Assembly: GCF_001262505.1 (NCBI RefSeq)
Contig: NZ_KQ410728.1
Coordinates: forward strand, 248,001-312,000
Length of the DNA stretch: 64,000 bases
DNA from: Shinella sp. SUS2
GTDB lineage: Bacteria > Pseudomonadota > Alphaproteobacteria > Rhizobiales > Rhizobiaceae
Reading direction: 5' to 3'
Under the pieces are notes generated by a model. That model was not told where the DNA came from. It worked only from the letters and a program-made list of their open reading frames with translations, and ran no database searches. The translations under genes were made by a program, and so were the position numbers. Below, piece by piece: positions 37,985 through 47,270 of this stretch (its first letter is position 1; each line of letters starts with the position of its first letter).

Positions 37985-38743
37985 CTATCCGCTGCGCCGT
38001 GCCTCGAACGTCATGGTTCCGGTGTTCTTTCCAGGTGCCTGGCCGAAGACATAGTCGCTGGACACGATGACATCGGAAAACCCGGTCGCCTCCAGGGCAA
38101 GCCTGAGTTCCTGCATGCCCCACCAGCGCAGCGTGAAGAGGTCGAGCTCGCTTTCGAGCAGTGCTCCTCCCGACCACCGTTCATAACGCAGGTACGCCGA
38201 TGTCGTCTGGGACACATAGTCCGGCTCGGCGCGATGGTCGAGCAGGGTTAGGAGATCGCCTTCTGCTGTTTTCCAGCTGCGCGTCGGCGCCGCCGAGCCG
38301 AAAAGGCCATCGATCCCGCCTATGTCGATGATAAGCCTGCCGCCGGGCAGAAGGTGAGCATGAAGGCGCCGGAGGAAGGCAAGCGCATCGTTCCCATCGG
38401 TGATGAGCTGAAAGGAACCGGCGGGAATGATGGCCGCCGCGAACCGCCTGTCGTAATGAAATGTCTCGAAGGTCTGCTGCGAAAGTCTGGCGACGATGCC
38501 GCGGGCCTGACACGCCTCCCGGCCATAGGCCAGCATCTCCTCGGAAGCATCGAACCCGTCTACGTCTATGCCCGCCTCGCGAAGCGGTACATAGACGCGC
38601 CCATTGCCCACTGCCGGTTCGAGGACGGGCCCACCGCATTCCTGGAGTCGTGCACGGTAATATTCGACATCACCGAACGAGCGGCCGACGGGTTTGTCCA
38701 GATTGTAAACAAGTGACGCTAAAGAACTGTATCTATTATTCAT
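37985..38743 (-). CDS. Class I SAM-dependent methyltransferase
   Basis: The ATG at 38743 follows ggag nine bases upstream; a GTG five codons earlier is in frame but lacks such a site. The 252-residue protein has the SAM-binding motif I GPVLEPAVGNGRVYVPL, an acidic residue at the end of strand 2 (GIDVDGFDASEEML), motif III-like AAAIIPAGSFQLI and a LLPGGRLIIDIGG strand. The substrate is not deducible. Local base composition near its 5' end (38680-38770) is less GC-rich than the neighbours. Confidence 0.88.
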   Translation of the reverse strand: MNNRYSSLASLVYNLDKPVGRSFGDVEYYRARLQECGGPVLEPAVGNGRVYVPLREAGIDVDGFDASEEMLAYGREACQARGIVARLSQQTFETFHYDRRFAAAIIPAGSFQLITDGNDALAFLRRLHAHLLPGGRLIIDIGGIDGLFGSAAPTRSWKTAEGDLLTLLDHRAEPDYVSQTTSAYLRYERWSGGALLESELDLFTLRWWGMQELRLALEATGFSDVIVSSDYVFGQAPGKNTGTMTFEARRSG

Positions 38744-38848
38744 ATCTATATTCTCCACGAGAAAAATCTCGCATGCTCAAATTACCAGTCCCGCGAGATT
38801 CAGGAACCGGCAAAGCTGCAGGTTTGAAAAGCTTCCCGAGCTTTGGAT

Positions 38849-39481
38849 TCACGCCCCCGTCGCTGCCACGGAGGAGCGCGCCCTGATCCCCTCCCACCAG
38901 GCCCGGATTTGCGCAAACTCAGCGAGAAGCGTAGCGCCTTCCGGTGCCTCCTCGAACAGGGCAAACATCGGCACCGCATGAAAATCGGCGAGCGAGGGTT
39001 GTGATCCGGCCAGCCAGGGCCCCTCGCCGAGCAGGCCCGAAAGCGCCGCAAGGAAGGTGCGAGCCTTTTCCAGTCCGGCAGCGATGAGCGCCTCATCCGC
39101 CGGCTCGGTCTCCATGCGCTGGACATAGACGTCCCAGACCATCGGCCGATAGGCATAGTTGTCCAGCATGGCGATGATCTGGTTCATCCGCGCCCGTTCA
39201 CGGACATCGCGGGGCTGGAGCGACGGGCCGAAGAAGGCCTCATCCACATAGCGGGCGATGGCGCTCGTCTCGTAGAGGCGGAAACCGTCATGCTCGAAAG
39301 CGGGAATGCGGCCGAAGGGATGACGCGCCTGATAGTCCGCCGGCAATCCCTGCTCGGCGAACACGTCGATCGGCACGAGATCATAGGGCACACCCTTTTC
39401 GTGAAGGGCGATCCGAACGATGCGGACATAGACGCTGTAGGTGGCGCCGTAGACAGTGGCGGACGTATTGGCGGTCGTCAT
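38849..39481 (-). CDS. Glutathione S-transferase family protein
   Basis: From the ATG at 39481, preceded by ggagg at a six-base spacing, the product is 210 residues. It has the N-terminal thioredoxin-like part (TVYGATYSVYVRIVRIALHEK), the GRIPAFEHDG cis-Pro strand, LYETSAIARYVDEAF glutathione contacts, and a helical C-terminal domain with SLADFHAVPMF. It is distinct from the GST at 25660. Substrate unknown. It lies 28 bases downstream of the mfd start on the same strand as mfd, and the frame could be extended upstream only into sequence without GST similarity. Confidence 0.9.
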   Translation of the reverse strand: MTTANTSATVYGATYSVYVRIVRIALHEKGVPYDLVPIDVFAEQGLPADYQARHPFGRIPAFEHDGFRLYETSAIARYVDEAFFGPSLQPRDVRERARMNQIIAMLDNYAYRPMVWDVYVQRMETEPADEALIAAGLEKARTFLAALSGLLGEGPWLAGSQPSLADFHAVPMFALFEEAPEGATLLAEFAQIRAWWEGIRARSSVAATGA

Positions 39482-39509
39482 CTTCATCCTCCATCCAGGC
39501 GCAACGCAC

Positions 39510-42500
39510 CTACTGTTTCGCAAGCCCTGCAAGCTGCGTCATCACCTGCGCCGCACCCGTCAGCCGCTTTTCCGGCGTCGGGTAGTCGCGGGCGAGGAAC
39601 AGGCTCTGGTCGGGCCGGATCTTGGCCATCGTGCCCTGCTTGGCAATATAGCCGACCAGCGCCGCCGGGTTCGGAAACTCCTTGTGGCGGAACTGCACGA
39701 CGACGCCCTTCGGCCCGGCATCGAGCTTCTCGACATTCGCCACGCGGCAGAGCGACTTGATGTAGACGATCTTGAGGAGGTGCTGCACCTCGACCGGCAG
39801 CGGCCCGAAGCGGTCGATGAGTTCGGCGCCGAAGGCGTCGATATCGCGCAGTTCGGTGATTTCGCCGAGGCGGCGGTAGAGGCCGAGGCGCAGATGCAGG
39901 TCCGGCACGTAGTCGTCGGGGATCATCACCGGCGTGCCGACGGAAATCTGCGGCGACCACCCGCTATCAGCGACCTCCTCGTCACCCTTGATTTCAGCAA
40001 CCGCCTCCTCGAGCATCTGCTGGTAGAGTTCGAAACCGACCTCCTTGATATGGCCGGACTGCTCTTCGCCAAGCAGGTTGCCGGCGCCGCGGATGTCGAG
40101 GTCGTGGCTGGCAAGCTGGAAGCCCGCGCCGAGCGTATCGAGCGATTGCAGCACCTTCAGGCGGCGCTCGGCCGTGCCCGTCAACGTGCGGTTGACCGGC
40201 AGCGTCAGGAGCGCGAAGGCGCGCACCTTCGACCGGCCGACGCGGCCGCGCAGCTGGTAGAGCTGGGCAAGGCCGAACATGTCGGCCCGGTGGATGATCA
40301 TCGTGTTCGCCGTCGGCACATCAAGGCCGGATTCGACGATGGTCGTCGAAAGCAGCACGTCGTAGCGGCCTTCGTAGAAGGCATTCATGATGTCTTCGAG
40401 TTCGGTGGCCGGCATCTGGCCATGCGCGACGGCGACCTTCAGCTCCGGCACGTCCTGGCGCAGGAAATCATGGATTTCCGAGAGGTCGCTGAGCCGCGGG
40501 CAGACGTAGAAACTCTGGCCGCCGCGATAGTGCTCGCGCATCAAGGTCTCGCGAATGACGAGCGGATCGAAAGGCGAGATGAAGGTGCGCACGGCCATGC
40601 GGTCGACCGGCGGCGTGGTGATCAGCGAGAGTTCGCGCACGCCCGTCATGGCAAGCTGCAGGGTACGCGGGATCGGTGTCGCCGAGAGCGTGAGCACATG
40701 CACGTCGCTCTTCAGCTCCTTCAGCCGCTCCTTATGCTTGACGCCGAAATGCTGCTCCTCGTCGATGACCAGCAGGCCGAGATTGGCGAACTTGATCGAC
40801 GAACCGAGCAGCGCGTGGGTGCCGACGACGATATCCGTCTTGCCTTCGGACAACTCCTTCTTGGTGAGCGCCAGTTCTTTCGCGCCGACGAGGCGGGAGG
40901 CCTGTTGCACGCGGATCGGCAGGCCCCGGAACCGGTCGGAAAAGGTCTTGAAATGCTGGCGGGCGAGCAGTGTCGTCGGCACGACGACGGCGACCTGCAC
41001 ACCGTTCATCGCGGCGATGAAGGCCGCGCGCAGCGCCACCTCGGTCTTGCCGAAGCCGACGTCGCCGCAAACAAGGCGGTCCATCGGCCGGCCGGCACCA
41101 AGGTCTTCGCGCACGGCATCGATGGCATTCGCCTGGTCGTCGGTCTCGTCATACGGGAATCGGGCCGCGAACTCGTCGTAGATGCCCTCCGGCGAGGCGA
41201 GCACCGGCGCGTGGCGCACCAGCCGCGCGGCGGCGATCTGGATGAGGCCGCCGGCCATGTCGAGCAGGCGTTTCTTCAGCTTGGCCTTGCGCGCCTGCCA
41301 GGCGACGCCGCCGAGCTTGTCGAGCAGCGCATCCGTGCCCTCGCCGCCATAGCGCGTGAGCAGGTCGATGTTTTCGACAGGCAGGAAGAGTTTTGCCTCG
41401 TCCGCATAGACGAGTTCGAGGCAGGCATGCGGCGCGCCGGCCGCCTCGATGGTGCGCAGGCCGACGAAGCGGCCGATGCCGTGCTCGGCATGCACGACGA
41501 TCGAGCCCTCATCGAGCCCGGCGACCTCGGTAAGGAAATCCGCGCCACGCTTGCGCCGCTTCGAGCGCCGCACCATGCGGTCGCCCAGAATGTCCTGCTC
41601 ACCGACGACGACGATGTCGCCAGCCTCGAAACCGCTTTCGAGGCTGAGCACGGCCGACCCCGCCTCACCCGGCTTCAGCTTGCTGATATCGGAGAATTTC
41701 TCGACGGAAACGACATTGCCGAGACCGTGTTCGGCCAGCACCTGCAGCAGACGGTCGAGCGATCCTTCCGACCAGCCCGTCACCAGCACCTTGGCACCGG
41801 ACGCCCGCTTGTCGGCAATGTGTTTCACCGCCTGGTCGAAGACGTTGACGCGGGCACTCTCCGCATCCTCGCTGCCGGCAGGCCGGGCCCAGCGCATGCC
41901 GGGCCGCGCCGCGATGGTTTCGACATGCCGCGTCTCGCCCTCATGCTCGTTGAAGGGGGAGAGGCGGATGGCAGCGCGTTCGTCGAGCTCGCGGCCGAAG
42001 CGCTCGGCATCGAGATAGATGAGGCCCGGCGGCACCGGCTTGTAGGGCGTCGCCTGTGCCACCTGGCCCTTGCCGGGCGTCGCCGAGGCCACGCGGGCGT
42101 CGTAGTAGTCGCGTACGAGACGGGAGCGCTCGACGGCCGCCTCACGCACCGTATGGTCCGTAACGATACGGAAGCCGGCGAGATAGTCGAAGGCGGTTTC
42201 CAGGCCGTCGTAGAAAAGCGGCAGCCAGTGCTCCATGCCGGCATAGCGCCGACCTTCGGAAACGGCCTGGTAGAGCACGTCGTCGCGCGTCGCAGCGCCG
42301 AAGGAAGAAAGGTAGTGCTTGCGGAAATGCGAGATCGTCTCCGGTGTCAGCGTCACCTCGCTCATCGGATTGAGGTCGAGGGAGCGCGCCTGACCGGTCG
42401 TGCGCTGGCTGGCGGGATCGAAGGAACGGATGCTCTCCAGCGTGTCGCCGAAGAAATCGAGGCGCACCGGCTCGCCGCTGCCGGGCACGAAAACGTCAAG

Positions 42501-43016
42501 GATGCCCCCGCGTACCGCGTATTCGCCAACCTCGCGCACCGTCGCCACGCGCTCGAAGCCGTTGCGCTCCAGCCGGGCGGCAATGTCGTCCATGCGCACC
42601 TGGTTGCCGGGTTTGGCGGAGAAGGCAAGCCCCTCGATGATGTCGCGCGGTGCCGTCTTCTGCAGCATGGCGTTGACAGTGACGAGCACAATGGCCGCAT
42701 GCGGCTTCTTCTGGTGGGCGATCAGCGCGGAAAGGGCGGAAAGGCGGCGTGCCGACACTTCCGCGCTCGGCGAGACGCGGTCATAGGGCAAACAGTCCCA
42801 GCCCGGCAGCGTCAGCACCGGAATATCCGGCGCGACGAAGCCGAGCATCTGCTCAAGATCGGGGATGCGCTGGCCGTCCGACAGCACGTAGGCGAGCGGG
42901 CCGGAAGAGCGGGCAAGCTCGGCGAGAATCAATGGCTCGACGCCGGATGGTACGGCGCCGATGGTCATCGGCCGGCCGGCGGCCGCGATATGTTCAGGAG
43001 AAAATCCGGGGATCAT
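39510..43016 (-). CDS. mfd: Transcription-repair coupling factor
   Basis: Mfd removes RNA polymerase stalled at lesions and recruits UvrA. The 1168-residue protein has all major parts: UvrB-like N-terminal domain with WDCLPYDRVSPSAEV, the RNA polymerase interaction region (VHAEHGIGRFVGL), and the RecG-like translocase with Walker A GDVGFGKTE, VIDEEQHFGVKHK, TATPIPRTL, ESGLDVPTANTMI and QLRGRVGR. The TRG motif follows, then the C-terminal inhibitory domain (ALVGYIAKQ). It overlaps sdhE by 4 bases at its 5' end, so the two are co-translated. uvrA is also in this window. Confidence 0.97.
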   Translation of the reverse strand: MIPGFSPEHIAAAGRPMTIGAVPSGVEPLILAELARSSGPLAYVLSDGQRIPDLEQMLGFVAPDIPVLTLPGWDCLPYDRVSPSAEVSARRLSALSALIAHQKKPHAAIVLVTVNAMLQKTAPRDIIEGLAFSAKPGNQVRMDDIAARLERNGFERVATVREVGEYAVRGGILDVFVPGSGEPVRLDFFGDTLESIRSFDPASQRTTGQARSLDLNPMSEVTLTPETISHFRKHYLSSFGAATRDDVLYQAVSEGRRYAGMEHWLPLFYDGLETAFDYLAGFRIVTDHTVREAAVERSRLVRDYYDARVASATPGKGQVAQATPYKPVPPGLIYLDAERFGRELDERAAIRLSPFNEHEGETRHVETIAARPGMRWARPAGSEDAESARVNVFDQAVKHIADKRASGAKVLVTGWSEGSLDRLLQVLAEHGLGNVVSVEKFSDISKLKPGEAGSAVLSLESGFEAGDIVVVGEQDILGDRMVRRSKRRKRGADFLTEVAGLDEGSIVVHAEHGIGRFVGLRTIEAAGAPHACLELVYADEAKLFLPVENIDLLTRYGGEGTDALLDKLGGVAWQARKAKLKKRLLDMAGGLIQIAAARLVRHAPVLASPEGIYDEFAARFPYDETDDQANAIDAVREDLGAGRPMDRLVCGDVGFGKTEVALRAAFIAAMNGVQVAVVVPTTLLARQHFKTFSDRFRGLPIRVQQASRLVGAKELALTKKELSEGKTDIVVGTHALLGSSIKFANLGLLVIDEEQHFGVKHKERLKELKSDVHVLTLSATPIPRTLQLAMTGVRELSLITTPPVDRMAVRTFISPFDPLVIRETLMREHYRGGQSFYVCPRLSDLSEIHDFLRQDVPELKVAVAHGQMPATELEDIMNAFYEGRYDVLLSTTIVESGLDVPTANTMIIHRADMFGLAQLYQLRGRVGRSKVRAFALLTLPVNRTLTGTAERRLKVLQSLDTLGAGFQLASHDLDIRGAGNLLGEEQSGHIKEVGFELYQQMLEEAVAEIKGDEEVADSGWSPQISVGTPVMIPDDYVPDLHLRLGLYRRLGEITELRDIDAFGAELIDRFGPLPVEVQHLLKIVYIKSLCRVANVEKLDAGPKGVVVQFRHKEFPNPAALVGYIAKQGTMAKIRPDQSLFLARDYPTPEKRLTGAAQVMTQLAGLAKQ

Positions 43017-43321
43017 GCGCGGTCATCTTTGAAGAGCGGCGAGAAATCGGGCCGATAGGCGGCGATGCGCGGGAAGAGGCCGTCGCGGAATGTATCCGGC
43101 ACCGGCTTTTCCCCCGTCACCCACTTGATGAGGTCGTTGTCCTCTTCCGCCATGATGCGCTCGAGTTCGTCGAGCTCGATGTCGGAAAGCGTTTCGATCT
43201 CCGCATCGGCGAAGGCGCCGAGCACCAGATCCATCTCGCGGATGCCGCGGTGCCAGCAACGGAAGAGGATGCGCTTGCGGCGCGGGTCGATGTCGGCGCT
43301 GGAGCGTGTCGTACCCGTCAT
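43013..43321 (-). CDS. sdhE: Succinate dehydrogenase assembly factor 2 (SdhE/YgfY)
   Basis: SdhE helps attach FAD covalently to SdhA, and to FrdA where present. The 102-residue product from the ATG at 43321 carries the RGIREMD version of the RGxxE motif needed for that job, within FRCWHRGIREMDLVLGAF, and the acidic ELDELERIMAEEDNDLIKW helix. A longer start at 43348 is possible but adds a non-family leader. It overlaps mfd by 4 bases, a rhizobial arrangement, and is divergent from recG. Confidence 0.9.
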   Translation of the reverse strand: MTGTTRSSADIDPRRKRILFRCWHRGIREMDLVLGAFADAEIETLSDIELDELERIMAEEDNDLIKWVTGEKPVPDTFRDGLFPRIAAYRPDFSPLFKDDRA

Positions 43322-43428
43322 GATCGTGCTCGCTTTCTGCCAGTTCATGCAATTCCGCGTTTCTATAGACCGGCAAAAGCCGCTTGTCAGCCTTGCCAAA
43401 GCGTCCTCGTCCGGCGATTTTGGCCGCC

Positions 43429-45534
43429 ATGAGACCTGCATTGCTCGATCCGCTCTTCGCTCCCCTCTCCTCGCTTCCGGGCATCGGCCCAAAGCTCGGC
43501 GATCTCTTCGCGCGCCTGCTCGGTCAGGAGAGCATCGAGGACTGCCGGGTCATCGACCTCGTCTTCCATTTCCCGCATTCGATCGTCGACCGGCGCAACC
43601 AGCCGGGTGTTGCCCATGCGCCCCAGGGCGTCATCGTTACCATTACCGGCCGCATCGACCGCCACCAGCCACCGCCACCGGGCAAATCGAGCCAGCCCTA
43701 CCGCGTCTTCCTGCATGACGAGACCGGGGAGCTGGCGCTCACCTTCTTCCGCGTCAAGGGCAACTGGCTGGAAAAAGCGCTGCCGATCGACGAGACGGTG
43801 GTGGTGAGCGGCAAGGTCGACTGGTTCAACGGCCGCCCGTCGATGGTGCACCCCGATTACATGGCGCGGCTCGGCGAGGCCGACAATGTGCCGCTGGTCG
43901 AGCCGGTACACGGCCTTACCGCAGGACTCACGTCACGCGTGCTGCGCAAGTCGGTGGAGGCGGCCGTCGCCCGCGTACCGCAGCTGCCAGAATGGATCGA
44001 GCCGACATTGTTGCAGCGGCAAGGCTTTTCCTCCGCCTTCGACGCCATCCACCGCCTGCACGACCCGCGCGACGAGACGGATCTCGACCCGCAGGCACCC
44101 GCCCGCCGCCGGCTCGCCTATGACGAATTCCTGGCAGGCCAGATCTCGCTCGCTTTGGTGCGCCAGCGCCTGCGCAAGGTCGCGGGCCGCCCGGTGATCG
44201 CGACGGGCGTGCTGAGCCGTCCGGTGATCGATGCCCTGCCCTTCTCGCTGACGAACAGCCAGCAGACGGCCATTGCGGAGGTGCTGAAGGACATGGCAGG
44301 CGAGCAGCGCATGCTGCGGCTGTTGCAGGGCGATGTCGGCGCAGGAAAAACCGCGGTGGCGCTGATGGCGATGCTGGCCGCGGTCGAATCGGGCGGCCAG
44401 GCGGTGCTGATGGCTCCGACAGAAATCCTGGCACGCCAGCATTTCGCCACGCTCTCGCGCATGGCGGCGCCTGCCGGTGTCACCATCGACGTCCTGACGG
44501 GCCGCACCAAGGGCCGCGAGCGCGACGCCATTCTCGAACGCATCGCCTCCGGCGAGACGCAGGTCGTCATCGGCACCCATGCACTCTTCCAGGACAATGT
44601 CGCCTACAGGGACCTCGTGCTCGCCGTGGTGGACGAACAGCACCGCTTCGGCGTGCACCAGCGCCTGCGGCTGACCGCCAAGGGCATCTCGCCCCACATG
44701 CTCGTCATGACCGCGACGCCCATCCCGCGCACGCTCGTGCTGGCCGCCTTCGGCGACATGGACGTGTCCAAGCTCACGGAAAAACCCGCCGGCCGCAAGC
44801 CAATCCAGACGGTCGTCATGCCGCTGGAGCGCATCGGCGATATCGTCGACCGCCTGCGCACCGCGCTTTCCGAGGGCAAGAAGGCCTACTGGATCTGCCC
44901 GCTGGTGGAGGAGACGGAGGAGAGCGAACTCATGTCCGTCGAGGAGCGGCATGCGACACTCGCCAGCATCTTCGGCGATGCGGCGGGGCTCGTGCACGGA
45001 CGGATGAGCGGACCGGAGAAAGACGCCGCCATGCTCGCCTTCAAGAACGGCGAGACGCGGTTGCTCGTCGCGACGACCGTGGTGGAGGTTGGCGTCGATG
45101 TACCGGATGCCTCCATCATGGTGATCGAGCATGCCGAGCGCTTCGGCCTTGCCCAGCTCCACCAGCTGCGCGGCCGCGTCGGGCGGGGCGAGGAGGCGTC
45201 GAGCTGCATCCTCCTCTACAAGGGGCCGCTCAGCGAGAACGGCCGGGCACGGCTTTCGATCCTGCGCGAGACGGAGGACGGTTTCCGCATCGCCGAGGAG
45301 GATTTGAAGCTGCGCGGCGAAGGTGAGCTTCTGGGCACCCGCCAGTCCGGCACGCCCGGCTTTCTGGTGGCAAGCCTCGAAGCCCATGGCGACCTTCTCG
45401 AAATCGCCCGCAAGGACGCCGCCTATGTGCTGGAGCGCGATGCGGACCTGACGAGCGAACGCGGCGAAGCGATCCGCACGCTGCTCTATCTCTACCGCCG
45501 CGACGAGGCGATCCGCTTCCTGCGTGCCGGATGA
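43429..45534 (+). CDS. recG: ATP-dependent DNA helicase RecG
   Basis: RecG regresses stalled forks and processes branched DNA. The 701-residue protein has the N-terminal wedge (OB-fold) with YRVFLHDETGELALTFF, then the helicase core: GDVGAGKTAVALMA, VVDEQHRFGVHQR, TATPIPRTLVLA, VEVGVDVPDASIMVIEHAERFGL split across motif V, and HQLRGRVGRG. The start ATG at 43429 (MRPALLDPLFAPLSSLPG) matches typical rhizobial RecG; a longer frame upstream is spurious. It is divergent from mfd-sdhE. Confidence 0.97.
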   Translation: MRPALLDPLFAPLSSLPGIGPKLGDLFARLLGQESIEDCRVIDLVFHFPHSIVDRRNQPGVAHAPQGVIVTITGRIDRHQPPPPGKSSQPYRVFLHDETGELALTFFRVKGNWLEKALPIDETVVVSGKVDWFNGRPSMVHPDYMARLGEADNVPLVEPVHGLTAGLTSRVLRKSVEAAVARVPQLPEWIEPTLLQRQGFSSAFDAIHRLHDPRDETDLDPQAPARRRLAYDEFLAGQISLALVRQRLRKVAGRPVIATGVLSRPVIDALPFSLTNSQQTAIAEVLKDMAGEQRMLRLLQGDVGAGKTAVALMAMLAAVESGGQAVLMAPTEILARQHFATLSRMAAPAGVTIDVLTGRTKGRERDAILERIASGETQVVIGTHALFQDNVAYRDLVLAVVDEQHRFGVHQRLRLTAKGISPHMLVMTATPIPRTLVLAAFGDMDVSKLTEKPAGRKPIQTVVMPLERIGDIVDRLRTALSEGKKAYWICPLVEETEESELMSVEERHATLASIFGDAAGLVHGRMSGPEKDAAMLAFKNGETRLLVATTVVEVGVDVPDASIMVIEHAERFGLAQLHQLRGRVGRGEEASSCILLYKGPLSENGRARLSILRETEDGFRIAEEDLKLRGEGELLGTRQSGTPGFLVASLEAHGDLLEIARKDAAYVLERDADLTSERGEAIRTLLYLYRRDEAIRFLRAG

Positions 45535-45643
45535 AGCGCAGGAGGATTTCGCACAGGAGCGCTTCCGCCACAAAAACGTGATTTCGCCGATGTCCGGCGT
45601 GAAGGCATACTTTCCATCGCCCCAGCGAAGAAGGAGAAATGCC

Positions 45644-45859
45644 ATGAAGACAGTTCTCGTAGTCGCAGCAACGCTCGGCCTTTCGGCATCCGCCGCCTTT
45701 GCGGAATGCGCCTGGCATAACAAGGTCAATGCGGAAGCCAAGGTCGACAAGACCATCACCACCGCAAGCGTCACCACAACCAGAAAGCAGTCCCGCCTGC
45801 CCGCCGAGGAGGGCAAGGTCATCCTGGAAGAGCAGACGGACGCAGCGGTTACCGAATAG
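45644..45859 (+). CDS. Small secreted protein (71 aa), unknown function
   Basis: The ATG at 45644 follows aaggag at a normal distance. The 71-residue product has a signal peptide (MKTVLVVAATLGLSASAAFA), so the mature part is about 51 residues, Thr/Lys/Glu-rich, with a single Cys (ECAWHNKVN) near its start and no aromatic core. It may be periplasmic. It lies 109 bases after recG. I recognise no family; the frame and ribosome binding site look real. Confidence 0.62.
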   Translation: MKTVLVVAATLGLSASAAFAECAWHNKVNAEAKVDKTITTASVTTTRKQSRLPAEEGKVILEEQTDAAVTE

Positions 45860-45929
45860 CCTTTTCCGGCCGCCCCTTCACGGGGCGGCTCGAAGGCTGA
45901 ACGCCGACATCACCCGTAAACCTTCCCTC

Positions 45930-46016
45930 CGTCATCCTCGGGCTTGACCCGAGGATCCATGCCCCAAGCAGGGCCGTGCCGTGACGCATGGATCCTCGGG
46001 TCAAGCCCGGGGACGA
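45930..46016. repeat. Palindromic intergenic repeat (rhizobial type)
   Basis: Two inverted arms, CGTCATCCTCGGGCTTGACC with GAGGATCCATG on the left and CATGGATCCTCGGGTCAAG with CCCGGGGACGACG on the right, enclose a 26-base spacer. Each arm is itself a near-palindrome (CCTCGGGxTTGACCCGAGG). Such elements, sometimes called RIME-like, are scattered many times in rhizobial and related chromosomes; only this one copy is in the window. It sits between the small secreted protein and the DUF502 gene, where it could also form a terminator-like structure. Confidence 0.75.
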
Positions 46017-46035
46017 CGTCGAGGGTTCGGTTCCC

Positions 46036-46737
46036 TCAGCTCTTCTTCTTGCCCTTCGCCTTGCGCTGAGCCTCGCTCTCGACGAGCTGGAGCGGCTTGT
46101 CCGGCGGCGTGACGAGGCCGACGGAGATGATGAGCTTGGCGGCGTCCTCCGCGCTCATGTCGAGCGGCACCAGCTTTTCGCGCGGCACATAGACAAGGAA
46201 ACCGGCGGTCGGAAAGGGCGTCGGCGGCAGGAAGCAGGCAACCATGTCCTTGCCCATCGCACGGAACTTCGTCGCGATCTCGCCGCGCGCATCCGTGGCC
46301 ACGAAGACGATCGCCCACAGGCCGGGGCTCGGATATTCGATCATCGCCGCCTTGTTGAATGAGGTCCCCTTGTCCTTCAGCACCGTCTCGAAGATCTGCT
46401 TCAGGCTCTTGTGTACCGTGCGCACCAGCGGCGTACGGTTGAACAGCCCGTCGCCAAACTCGACGATGGTGCGGCCGATGAGGTTCTTGCCCAGAAACCC
46501 GACAAGCGTGATCAGCACCAGCGCCGTCAGGAGCCCGAAGCCGGGAATGGCGAACTGCAGATAGTTTTCCGGATTGTACTGTGCCGGAATATAGGGTTTC
46601 ACCCAGCTGTCGGCCCAGCGGATGAAGGTCCAGGTCAGCCATATGGTGATGGCGATCGGCGCACAGATGACGAGGCCGGTCAGAAAATTGTTGCGCAGCC
46701 GCATGGCGAGCGACTGTCTCGGAACGAGGTCGGTCAT
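46036..46737 (-). CDS. DUF502 family membrane protein
   Basis: The 233-residue protein has two N-terminal transmembrane helices (FLTGLVICAPIAITIWLTWTF and FGLLTALVLITLVGFLG) followed by the DUF502 soluble domain, including RTVHKSLKQIFETVL, PSPGLWAIVFVATDA and PTPFPTAGFLVYVPREK, and a basic C-terminal tail (KAKGKKKS). Its function is unknown; in plants a homologue (LCV/COV1) acts at the Golgi, but that does not transfer. It lies between recG and glmS, a common rhizobial setting. Confidence 0.92.
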   Translation of the reverse strand: MTDLVPRQSLAMRLRNNFLTGLVICAPIAITIWLTWTFIRWADSWVKPYIPAQYNPENYLQFAIPGFGLLTALVLITLVGFLGKNLIGRTIVEFGDGLFNRTPLVRTVHKSLKQIFETVLKDKGTSFNKAAMIEYPSPGLWAIVFVATDARGEIATKFRAMGKDMVACFLPPTPFPTAGFLVYVPREKLVPLDMSAEDAAKLIISVGLVTPPDKPLQLVESEAQRKAKGKKKS

Positions 46738-46772
46738 CGGATATCCAGCATCTGGCGAGCGTGGGAGGTCAC

Positions 46773-47270
46773 TCAGCCATAGAAACCCGGATGATAGGAA
46801 ACCGTTCCCCCGCCGTAAACCGGAGAAAACGCCACGCGCATGAAATACTCCGGCGGCACGCCGTCGAGTGTCAGCTTCGGATCGGCCACAAAGCCGAACC
46901 GGCTGTAATAGGCGGGATCGCCGAGCAGAACGCAGCCGGCCGCGCCAAGGGCCTTGAGGCGCTGCAGCCCCTCCCCGATCAGCCGGCCGCCGATGCCCTC
47001 GCCCTGGCGGGCCGGGTCGACGGAGATCGGGCCAAGGCCATACCAGTCCGTACTTCCATCGGACACCGTGACCGGTGAAAAGGCGACGTGGCCGACAATG
47101 GCGCCGTCCGCCTCCATCACCAGCGAAAGCGTCAGGGCACCCGCGGCGCGAAGACGGTCGATGATGATATGCTCCGTACCATCGGCATGGGGCGCGGTCT
47201 TGAAGGCCGTTTCCGTCAGCGTGCGGATGGCATCCACGTCCTCGGGTCGTTCCGGGCGCAAGAAGATCAT
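46773..47270 (-). CDS. GNAT family N-acetyltransferase
   Basis: The 165-residue protein matches the small GNAT group near YhbS: IFLRPERPEDVDAIRTLTETAF at the N-terminus, GHVAFSPVTVSDG, then LGPISVDPARQGEGIGGRLIGEGL, which carries the acetyl-CoA binding RQGEGIGG, and LLGDPAYYSRFGF. The substrate is unknown. Its ATG overlaps the glmS stop by 4 bases, so it is co-translated with glmS, which may hint at an amino-sugar or related metabolite as substrate, though that is inference. Confidence 0.88.
   Translation of the reverse strand: MIFLRPERPEDVDAIRTLTETAFKTAPHADGTEHIIIDRLRAAGALTLSLVMEADGAIVGHVAFSPVTVSDGSTDWYGLGPISVDPARQGEGIGGRLIGEGLQRLKALGAAGCVLLGDPAYYSRFGFVADPKLTLDGVPPEYFMRVAFSPVYGGGTVSYHPGFYG

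Noticed and set aside
39456-43058. A 1200-codon open frame on the plus strand, opposite mfd
   Set aside because: Long antisense frames arise from the strong GC bias at third codon positions. The product is low-complexity, Arg/Ala/Asp/Glu rich and has no domain, while the minus strand carries a complete Mfd.
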